Made by a program: the position numbers and the translations under genes. Below are positions 1 through 4,965 of a stretch of 8,962 nucleotides of DNA, piece by piece. The notes under the pieces were generated by a model. It saw only the letters and a program-made list of their open reading frames with translations. It was not told where the DNA came from and made no database searches. The DNA lies in NCBI GenBank assembly GCA_044336815.1, contig JBIIOU010000078.1:1-8962 (forward strand), read 5' to 3'. This DNA is from GCA-2737125 sp044336815. Its GTDB lineage: Bacteria > Actinomycetota > Actinomycetes > S36-B12. Numbering within the stretch: position 1 is the stretch's first letter; each line of letters starts with the position of its first letter.

Positions 1-213
1 GGTCGCACTCTTGGTGGTGATGGACCCGGGCCCTACACCTGGTGGTCATGGCGAGGGCGCGGCTTCGATACAGATGGGGGCTGGCGCATCGACTATGTGA
101 TCGCGACCCCGGGCTTAGCCGCGCGCGCCAACACCGCCGTCGTCGGCAAGGCACCTACTTATGCAGAGCGGTGGAGTGATCACGCGCCGCTGACGGTGAC
201 TTTCAAGTCGTAG
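1..213 (+). CDS. xthA: Exodeoxyribonuclease III / AP endonuclease, C-terminal fragment
   Basis: This is the last 70 codons of a gene that enters from the left edge, in frame from base 1 and ending with TAG at 211-213. The visible peptide carries signatures of the exonuclease III family of Mg-dependent AP endonucleases, which nick DNA at abasic sites in base-excision repair. These are a YTWWSWRG segment (residues 12-19), WRIDYV (28-33, the family's W-R-x-D-Y strand) and SDHAPL near the end (59-64), whose Asp-His pair matches the catalytic Asp-His of the family. About three quarters of the protein is missing because of the window edge, not because of a break. The gene ends 53 bp before the stop of the convergent helix-turn-helix gene. 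The family is secure; the xthA label is by homology of motifs, and other actinobacterial paralogues of the same family cannot be excluded. Confidence 0.88.
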   Translation, partial: GRTLGGDGPGPYTWWSWRGRGFDTDGGWRIDYVIATPGLAARANTAVVGKAPTYAERWSDHAPLTVTFKS

Positions 214-266
214 CGGCCGCCTCTCAGAGTGCTGGCAAGGCGATCGAAAATTGACAAGACCGGCGG

Positions 267-566
267 TTAACCCCGATTAGCCCAAGCCGGCCAAAGCTCG
301 CACTGAAGGGCGTCCTCCAGCACCGCCACGGTGTGCACATCGGGCACGGTTTCGCCGGCCAGGGTGCGACCAAGGCTGGTGGCGTCAATGCCGGCTGAGC
401 GAGCTACCGAACGCAGGCTCTGACCACCGGCCGCGGCCAGGTAATTGGCCACGATGGCGGCGGTCACCATTACATAGGGCGGTGCCCCCGGGGTAAAGGG
501 CCCGGTTGGCCACTTGCCATCGGCTAGTAGCCACTCCCGCGGCGGGCGATAACTGCGGGCGGCCAT
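267..566 (-). CDS. Small helix-turn-helix DNA-binding protein, function unknown
   Basis: A 99-residue protein if started at the ATG at 566. An XRE-like helix-turn-helix is readable at residues about 50-87: SLRSVARSAGI, then DATSLGRTLAGE and TVPDVHTVAVLEDAL. The spacing is typical of 'recognise, turn, recognise, then helix' regulators. The N-terminal part holds a Pro/Trp-rich segment (YRPPREWLLADGKWP, 6-20) and a hydrophobic helix around 31-46. The C-terminal ELWPAW follows directly. The frame stays open to a GTG at 647, but that start would translate through both arms of a CIRCE operator, so I prefer 566; neither start has a clear ribosome site. The gene is divergent from groL, and the shared upstream region contains two CIRCE elements, so co-control by HrcA is possible. 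I do not recognise a named family. Its target DNA is unknown. Confidence 0.72.
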   Translation of the reverse strand: MAARSYRPPREWLLADGKWPTGPFTPGAPPYVMVTAAIVANYLAAAGGQSLRSVARSAGIDATSLGRTLAGETVPDVHTVAVLEDALQCELWPAWANRG

Positions 567-605
567 CTCCAGATCCTGCCACCTGGCGGAGGCCTTGACC
601 TCGCA

Positions 606-632
606 TTTGCACTCTAGGGGTGAGAGTGCTAA
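606..632. promoter_or_regulatory. CIRCE operator 1 (HrcA binding site)
   Basis: The arms are TTTGCACTC (606-614) and GAGTGCTAA (624-632), separated by exactly 9 bp. The CIRCE consensus is TTAGCACTC-N9-GAGTGCTAA, so there is one mismatch in the left arm and none in the right. CIRCE is bound by the HrcA repressor, which shuts off groE genes at normal temperature and is released on heat shock. This copy spans the proposed groL promoter. Confidence 0.93.
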
Positions 633-635
633 CTT
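607..635 (+). promoter_or_regulatory. Predicted groL promoter (sigma-70-like)
   Basis: A -35 box TTGCAC (607-612) and a -10 box TAACTT (630-635) are separated by 17 bp. The -35 agrees with TTGACA at four of six positions, and the -10 keeps the key TAnnnT pattern. The promoter lies inside and just beyond CIRCE 1, so HrcA binding would block RNA polymerase directly. The predicted transcript would start near 642, giving a leader of about 56 nt. This is motif-based prediction. Confidence 0.6.
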
Positions 636-640
636 TTGCG

Positions 641-667
641 TTAGCACTCGACACCCGAGAGTGACAA
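641..667. promoter_or_regulatory. CIRCE operator 2 (HrcA binding site, degenerate right arm)
   Basis: The arms are TTAGCACTC (641-649, perfect) and GAGTGACAA (659-667, two mismatches to GAGTGCTAA), with the canonical 9-bp spacer. It starts 8 bp after the first CIRCE, so the two centres lie 35 bp apart. It falls in the early transcribed region or 5' leader of groL and upstream of the divergent helix-turn-helix gene. Confidence 0.88.
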
Positions 668-682
668 CTTACGGACGTTCCC

Positions 683-688
683 GGAGGA
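683..688 (+). promoter_or_regulatory. Ribosome binding site of groL
   Basis: GGAGGA, a near-perfect Shine-Dalgarno sequence, lies 9 nt before the ATG at 698. It settles the groL start. Confidence 0.85.
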
Positions 689-697
689 ACTGGCCCC

Positions 698-2338
698 ATG
701 GCAAAAATGATTGCATTTGATGAGGAGGCCCGCAGGGCCCTCGAGCGCGGCATGAACGTTCTGGCCGACGCCGTCAAGGTCACACTCGGCCCCAAAGGCC
801 GCAACGTAGTCCTTGAAAAGAAGTGGGGAGCCCCCACTATCACCAACGACGGTGTATCAATCGCCAAGGAAATCGATCTAGAGGATCCTTACGAGAAGAT
901 CGGCGCCGAGCTGGTTAAAGAGGTCGCCAAGAAGACCGATGACGTCGCAGGCGACGGCACCACCACCGCAACCGTGCTCGCCCAAGCGCTCGTGCGCGAA
1001 GGCCTGCGTAACGTTGCCGCTGGCGCCAACCCGATGGCACTTAAGAAGGGCATCGATCGCGCCGTCACCATTGTGTGCGACGAGCTGCTTTTGATGGCCA
1101 AGGATGTCGAGACCAAGGAGCAGATTGCTTCGACGGCCGCGATCTCCGCTGGTGGCGACCAGGAAGTCGGCGACCTGATCGCCGAGGCAATGGACAAGGT
1201 CGGCAAGGAAGGCGTCATCACTGTTGAAGAAAGCAACACTTTCGGTCTTGAGCTAGAGCTCACCGAGGGTATGCGCTTTGACAAGGGTTACATCTCGCCA
1301 TACTTCGTCACTGACCCAGAGCGCATGGAGGCCGAGCTTGAGGATCCCTACATCCTCATCGCGAACTCCAAGATCTCTTCCGTCAAGGACGTCCTGCCAA
1401 TCCTCGAGAAGGTCATGCAAAGCGGCAAGCCGCTGGTCATCCTTGCCGAAGACGTTGAAGGCGAAGCCCTTGCGACCCTGGTAGTCAACAAGATCCGTGG
1501 CACCTTCCGTTCGGTTTCGGTCAAGGCCCCAGGCTTTGGCGACCGTCGTAAGGCGATGCTGCAAGACATCGCGATCTTGACCGGCGCGCAGGTTATCTCT
1601 GAAGAAGTAGGCCTCAAGCTTGATGGCACCACGCTCGACCTGTTGGGCCGTGCACGCAAGGTTGTCGTCACCAAAGATGAGACCACGATCGTTGAAGGTG
1701 CAGGTGACCCTGAGCAGATTCAAGGTCGCGTGAACCAGATTCGTGCCGAGATCGAGAAGTCGGACAGCGACTATGACCGCGAGAAGCTGCAGGAGCGGTT
1801 GGCCAAGTTGGCCGGCGGCGTTGCGGTCATCAAGGTTGGCGCTGCAACCGAAGTCGAGCTCAAGGAGCGCAAGCACCGCATTGAAGATGCCGTGCGCAAC
1901 GCAAAGGCAGCTATAGAAGAGGGCATCGTCGCCGGTGGTGGCGTGGCACTTATTCAGGCCATGAAGTCGGCAACCGCCAAGATCGATGCACTCGGCCTGA
2001 CCGATGAGCAGCTCGTGGGCGCGAACATCGTTCGCGTTGCCGTGAGTGCACCGCTCAAGCAGATCGCTGAGAATGCTGGCCTTGAAGGTGGCGTAGTGGC
2101 TGAGAAGGTGCGCGAGCTTCCTGTCGGTCACGGCCTGGATGCTTCAAACGGCGAGTACGTCGACATGATCAAGTCGGGCATCATCGACCCAGCCAAGGTA
2201 ACCCGCTCGGCGCTGCAGAACGCAGCCTCGATCGCCGGTCTGTTCTTGACCACCGAGGTTGTTGTCGCTGACAAGCCAGAAAAGGCTGGCCCGCCAATGG
2301 GCGGCGGCGACGGCGGCATGGGGGGTATGGACTTCTAA
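698..2338 (+). CDS. groL: Chaperonin GroEL, 60 kDa, groEL2 type
   Basis: A complete 546-residue chaperonin, full length for the family. It forms the double-ring cage that folds proteins in the cytoplasm with ATP and GroES. The ATP site is readable: TLGPKGRN (29-36), NDGVSIAKEI (50-59) and GDGTTTATVLA (85-95), with Asp86 matching the catalytic Asp of E. coli GroEL. The equatorial domain returns with EEGIVAGGGVALI. The tail ends GGDGGMGGMDF, the Gly/Met-rich end of the housekeeping actinobacterial groEL2; the histidine-rich tail of many groEL1 paralogues is absent. No groES precedes it, as is usual for groEL2, so groES and probably groEL1 lie elsewhere. ATG 698 has a strong GGAGGA site. Two CIRCE elements upstream imply HrcA control. 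Its last codons lie within the first copy of a 28-bp direct repeat. Confidence 0.98.
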   Translation: MAKMIAFDEEARRALERGMNVLADAVKVTLGPKGRNVVLEKKWGAPTITNDGVSIAKEIDLEDPYEKIGAELVKEVAKKTDDVAGDGTTTATVLAQALVREGLRNVAAGANPMALKKGIDRAVTIVCDELLLMAKDVETKEQIASTAAISAGGDQEVGDLIAEAMDKVGKEGVITVEESNTFGLELELTEGMRFDKGYISPYFVTDPERMEAELEDPYILIANSKISSVKDVLPILEKVMQSGKPLVILAEDVEGEALATLVVNKIRGTFRSVSVKAPGFGDRRKAMLQDIAILTGAQVISEEVGLKLDGTTLDLLGRARKVVVTKDETTIVEGAGDPEQIQGRVNQIRAEIEKSDSDYDREKLQERLAKLAGGVAVIKVGAATEVELKERKHRIEDAVRNAKAAIEEGIVAGGGVALIQAMKSATAKIDALGLTDEQLVGANIVRVAVSAPLKQIAENAGLEGGVVAEKVRELPVGHGLDASNGEYVDMIKSGIIDPAKVTRSALQNAASIAGLFLTTEVVVADKPEKAGPPMGGGDGGMGGMDF

Positions 2339-2390
2339 CGAAGTTCGAAGTCCCCGGTAGTCGGACTTCTAACGAAGTTCGAAGTCCCCG
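2329..2390. repeat. Perfect 28-bp direct repeat (two copies) overlapping the groL stop
   Basis: Copy 1 is 2329-2356 and copy 2 is 2363-2390; they are identical over 28 bp and separated by 6 bp. Copy 1 includes the final groL codons and its TAA stop. Each copy contains GGACTTC and its reverse complement GAAGTCC (2329-2335 with 2347-2353; 2363-2369 with 2381-2387), so each can fold as a 7-bp hairpin with an 11-nt loop. The right arm of copy 1 can instead pair with the left arm of copy 2 (9-nt loop). A shorter ACTTC/GAAGT hairpin with a TAAC loop is also nested in each copy. Confidence 0.95.
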
Positions 2391-2421
2391 TAAGAACGGC
2401 TTCTGCAACACAGGTTCATTC

Positions 2422-2453
2422 AAAGGCGGTTCCCCGAAAGGGGGGCCGCCTTT
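2422..2453 (+). terminator. Strong hairpin terminator after groL
   Basis: AAAGGCGG (2422-2429) pairs with CCGCCTTT (2446-2453). Inside it, CCCC (2432-2435) pairs with GGGG (2440-2443) around a GAAA tetraloop (2436-2439), and TT (2430-2431) can form wobble pairs with GG (2444-2445). This gives a nearly continuous 14-bp stem with a stable cap. The downstream side has only TTT before GACGTGA, so the U-tract is short; the AAA...TTT base makes it potentially active in both directions. It lies 83 bp past the groL stop and separates groL from the dehydrogenase gene. Confidence 0.85.
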
Positions 2454-2457
2454 GACG

Positions 2458-2526
2458 TGAACGCGCACGTTATTGTCGTGAAACAGGGAAAATATCAGGT
2501 TTTCACGACAATAACGTGCGCGTTCA
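2458..2526. repeat. 26-bp perfect inverted repeat with 17-nt loop
   Basis: The arm at 2458-2483 is the exact reverse complement of 2501-2526, with a 17-nt centre at 2484-2500 (A-rich, with CAGG at both ends of its core). Pairing stops at both ends (2457/2527 are G/G). No flanking direct duplication is evident. It sits 4 bp after the groL terminator and ends 46 bp before the dehydrogenase ATG. It may be a second terminator-like hairpin, a processing or stability element, or a miniature repeat of the REP/MITE kind. No transposase is nearby. Confidence 0.93.
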
Positions 2527-2572
2527 GCGGACCCGACTCAGGCAGTGTCGCGCCCATCTGCAATCTTGCACC

Positions 2573-3334
2573 ATGACTAAGACTCCTGAACTCGCACTTG
2601 TTACCGGCGCCAGTAGCGGCATTGGAGCCGCATGCGCTCGCCAATTGGCTGATCGCGGATATGAGGTCATCGCTGCAGCGCGCCGAGTCGACCGTCTTGA
2701 GGAGCTCGCCGCTGGGCACCCTGGTATTACGTCATGGGAGTTAGATGTCACCGATCAAGGAAGCGTGGATCGGTTGGTGGCCCATTTGGCCGGCCGGGCC
2801 GTTGCTGTCTTGGTAGCGAATGCCGGAGCAGCATTTGAGGCTGAGCAGATTGAGAATGCGGATCTAGCCGGATGGCAGGCAGGTTATGAATTAAATGTCA
2901 TCGGTTTGGTGCGAACGGTCAAGTCTTTCTTGCCGAATGTCGAACTATCCGGTCACGGCCTTATCGTGCTGATGGGTTCAACAGCCGGCTACATCCCATA
3001 TGAGAATGCCGGCAGCTATACCGCGACGAAACATGGGGTCGCGGCGATAGCGGGCACCTTGCGCCTGGAACTTTCGGGGCGCCCAATTCGAGTCACCGAG
3101 ATGATCCCCGGGATGGTGCGCACCGATGAGTTCTCGGTGAAGCGTTTCGGTGGTGATCAAGCTCGAGCGGACAAAGTTTATGAAGGGGTTAAGGAGCCGC
3201 TAACCGCTGACGATGTTGCGTCGGCAATCACTTGGGTAGCCTCCTTGCCGGCGCATGTAAATATTGATCGCATGGTGATTCGCCCAGTAGCGCAGGCCGC
3301 GCAGCACAAAGTACATCGGGTCTTAGGTGAGTAG
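2573..3334 (+). CDS. NADP-dependent short-chain dehydrogenase, YdfG-like
   Basis: A 253-residue classical short-chain dehydrogenase/reductase, a cytoplasmic Rossmann-fold oxidoreductase. The nucleotide site TGASSGIG is at residues 11-18 and Arg37-Arg38 after strand 2 suggest NADP(H) preference. DVT is at 58-60, NAG at 83-85, and the catalytic tetrad is Asn108, Ser136, Tyr149 and Lys153 (YTATK). The C-terminal region with TDEFSVKRFGGD and LPAHVNIDRMVIRPVAQ, ending in KVHRVLG, strongly resembles E. coli YdfG, which oxidises L-allo-threonine, serine and 3-hydroxy acids; the substrate here is inferred. I chose ATG 2573 because the longer frame from 2516 begins inside the inverted-repeat arm and adds 19 residues the family lacks. 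No Shine-Dalgarno is visible before 2573, so a leaderless or weakly translated message is possible. A YceI-like gene follows 21 bp downstream. Confidence 0.92.
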   Translation: MTKTPELALVTGASSGIGAACARQLADRGYEVIAAARRVDRLEELAAGHPGITSWELDVTDQGSVDRLVAHLAGRAVAVLVANAGAAFEAEQIENADLAGWQAGYELNVIGLVRTVKSFLPNVELSGHGLIVLMGSTAGYIPYENAGSYTATKHGVAAIAGTLRLELSGRPIRVTEMIPGMVRTDEFSVKRFGGDQARADKVYEGVKEPLTADDVASAITWVASLPAHVNIDRMVIRPVAQAAQHKVHRVLGE

Positions 3335-3355
3335 CTTTGGCCAAAATGGCAAAGT

Positions 3356-3850
3356 ATGCCCATGACCGTTGGCGAGTGGGAGATAGCTGCCGTTGACGGT
3401 GCCGATGTTCGGCTCCGGAGCGGGCGAGTTGGGCTAATCAGCGTTGATGTTTCAGCCCCGGTAGCCAGTGGGCTACTGCAGATAACCGCGCAGGAGATCC
3501 ACTTGACCCTGCACTTGGCACTTGACCAACTCAAGACCGGGAACTTCCTGCTGCAGTCAGCGGCCCGCAGTATCGTGACTCGATATAAAGCGCACGAGCT
3601 GGTGTATTCGGGTAAAGGCCCGGTGGGCGAAATTTGGTCGGTCACCGGTATTGCGCGCGCGGGCAGCATTGAAGTTGAACTCGACTTAACAATTACCCCT
3701 ATTGCATCGGCTTCTTCACCGATGGGGGAAATAGAAATCGTCGGCAGCGCGAACATGGGCACGGTGCATCTGCCGATCCCAGGTATGGGCACCGTTGAGG
3801 ATTTCAGCTTTGATCTTGACGCGAAGTTAGCCCTGCAAGCTAAAGCTTAG
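3356..3850 (+). CDS. YceI-like domain protein, no signal peptide
   Basis: A 164-residue protein with the beta-rich pattern of the YceI family, a lipocalin-like barrel that binds long amphiphilic molecules such as polyisoprenoids in known members. The fit is seen from the strand pattern at about 26-116: IHLTLHLALDQLKTGNFLLQ (48-67), a basic 'RSIVTRYKAHELVYSG' segment (71-86), then WSVTGIARAGSIEVELDLTITPI (94-116), which resembles the final 'xVxGxLxxxGxxxxxxlxl' strands of YceI. The protein starts MPMTVGEWEI, with no export signal, so a cytoplasmic location is likely; many YceI proteins are exported. ATG 3362 is an alternative start; neither has a strong ribosome site. It follows the dehydrogenase by 21 bp and may share its transcript. 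Its stop overlaps the end of the convergent secreted-protein gene by 11 bp. Confidence 0.75.
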   Translation: MPMTVGEWEIAAVDGADVRLRSGRVGLISVDVSAPVASGLLQITAQEIHLTLHLALDQLKTGNFLLQSAARSIVTRYKAHELVYSGKGPVGEIWSVTGIARAGSIEVELDLTITPIASASSPMGEIEIVGSANMGTVHLPIPGMGTVEDFSFDLDAKLALQAKA

Positions 3851-3852
3851 CA
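3839..3852. other. Convergent overlapping stop codons
   Basis: The plus-strand YceI gene stops with TAG at 3848-3850, and the minus-strand secreted-protein gene stops with TAG at 3842-3840, so their coding ends overlap by 11 bp. The junction GCTAA-AGC-TTAGC (3840-3852) is a small palindrome. No T-run terminator is seen on either side, so transcripts may run into each other. Confidence 0.9.
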
Positions 3853-4436
3853 ACCGCCATGCTCCGCACAATCTTCTTGATCTGTTGCACGGTAAGACCC
3901 TTGGTTTTTAGCTGAATCTGTGTTGTTGGTGAGACCGAGGTGCTCGGTAGGTTGATCCAAGTTTCACCGTACTGTTTCAAAAGGTCGGCAGGTGAAGCGG
4001 TTGAGCCACTCTGGCAATCGGTGTCGCTCACCGCTGCTGGATTTGGGCAAGTGGTAAGGATATTAATTTTCGATCCCTTTGACTTAAATGAGTCGACTAA
4101 GAGCATCGGGAACCCTGGGTCACCACATGCGGCTGACTGGATGATTTCCAGAGATGATTTGGCCTTTGTCCGATAGGTGGCGGTGAGGTACTTGGAGCAG
4201 ACCCCCGTGTTGGTGCCGACGGCCTGAGGGTCGAATGAACCCAATGCCACGCTCTTCAGTGATAACCCGGCTGTGAATTTGGGTTCATAGACCGTGAATT
4301 GCACCCTTGGCGCCATCGAAGCGAACTTGGTGCTGTCGTCGGCTACGGCAGGCTGGGCTAAAAGTATTGCCCCGGCGGCAAAAACGACTGCCGAACTGAC
4401 GAAAGCGTGACGCATCCTAAAAGCCTGGTAATTCAT
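3840..4436 (-). CDS. Secreted protein of unknown function, four cysteines
   Basis: A 198-residue protein with a Sec signal peptide: basic N-region with R7 and R9, hydrophobic core about 11-27, and AVA-D cleavage likely after residue 32. The mature part is beta-rich, with four cysteines (GVCSK, AACGD, TTCPN, TDCQS) that could form two disulfides outside the cell. The end (ETWINLPS... IQLKTKGLTVQQIKKIVRSM) resembles the closing strand and helix of DUF4367/LolA-like lipoprotein domains, but this is only a pattern match. The frame is open to 4508, but that would overlap the upstream gene by 62 bp; the ATG at 4436 has GAGG 4 nt before it and lies 10 bp after the preceding stop, so it is preferred. 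It is the last gene of the minus-strand operon. I do not recognise a family. Confidence 0.8.
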   Translation of the reverse strand: MNYQAFRMRHAFVSSAVVFAAGAILLAQPAVADDSTKFASMAPRVQFTVYEPKFTAGLSLKSVALGSFDPQAVGTNTGVCSKYLTATYRTKAKSSLEIIQSAACGDPGFPMLLVDSFKSKGSKINILTTCPNPAAVSDTDCQSGSTASPADLLKQYGETWINLPSTSVSPTTQIQLKTKGLTVQQIKKIVRSMAVAKL

Positions 4437-4446
4437 CCGGCCTCTT

Positions 4447-4965
4447 TTACGTAGTTTGTAGTTGGACCACTTTCGGGCCTTCGACGCCGACCAAGCCAGG
4501 GTCACCATTGCCGCAGAGGGCGGTAGAACCGGTGCAGGGGCCCATGCTCAGGCCGTAGTAGTAGGTGCCCTTGACACTTAAATCTGCGTTGATCGTGAAG
4601 GTGCCGTTTTTCTTAACGGGTGAGCATGCCTTGGTCAGTGGGGTGCGCGGCATGCTGCTGTTGTTATTGGCCTTGGCTGGGTAGCGATCAAGACATACCG
4701 TGTTGGCACCGGTTGTCCATTCGGCCAAGCTCGACATGGCCTTCGAGCTCAGTGTGCCGGTGAATGTTGCCGGTTGGCCAGCTGGCACCGGCGACTTTGC
4801 CACCGAAAGGCAGGCGTAAGTCTTGGTGGTGGGCTCACCGTTCTTATAGATGTAGGAGCAGGCGGTGTCAGACGGTACGAGTTTTACCGCGTGGGCAGGT
4901 GCCGCAAGGGCCGCCCCAGCGATGACCAGCGTGGTTGCCATGATGGTGAGGTTACTTATCTTCAT
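4447..4965 (-). CDS. Secreted six-cysteine protein, Ig-like beta-sandwich suspected
   Basis: A 172-residue protein with a clear signal peptide (MKISNLTIMATTLVIAGAAL... AHA, cleavage likely after residue 26). The mature domain of about 146 residues has six cysteines (TACSY, YACLS, TVCLD, KACSP, GPCTG, ALCGN). The pattern 'PVPAGQPATFTGTLSS ... NGTFTINADLSVKGTYYYGL' is like bacterial extracellular Ig-like domains, where a GTxxF strand is followed by a G-xYYY strand; this is inference from pattern. No membrane anchor, lipobox or sortase motif is seen, so it is probably released or held by a partner. The ATG at 4965 overlaps the stop of the CLC gene by 4 bp (ATGA), with GGAG (4974-4971) as ribosome site, so translation is coupled to the channel gene. 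Function unknown. Confidence 0.82.
   Translation of the reverse strand: MKISNLTIMATTLVIAGAALAAPAHAVKLVPSDTACSYIYKNGEPTTKTYACLSVAKSPVPAGQPATFTGTLSSKAMSSLAEWTTGANTVCLDRYPAKANNNSSMPRTPLTKACSPVKKNGTFTINADLSVKGTYYYGLSMGPCTGSTALCGNGDPGLVGVEGPKVVQLQTT

Noticed and set aside
214..266. Possible terminator between xthA and the helix-turn-helix gene
   Set aside because: I could not find a convincing stem with a T-run in these 53 bp.
567..647. N-terminal extension of the helix-turn-helix protein from GTG 647
   Set aside because: It would place coding sequence across a CIRCE operator and the groL promoter, and it has no ribosome site.
1253..2131. Long minus-strand reading frame opposite groL (292 codons)
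   Set aside because: It lies fully antisense to a certain groL gene, its sequence has no family pattern, and such shadows arise from codon bias in GC-rich genes.
2329..2390. CRISPR-like array
   Set aside because: There are only two 28-bp copies with a 6-bp gap, and the first copy contains groL coding bases, so this is a local tandem duplication.
2516..2572. 19-residue N-terminal extension of the dehydrogenase
   Set aside because: It begins within the arm of the inverted repeat, is Arg-rich with no family match, and the Rossmann strand begins just after the ATG at 2573.
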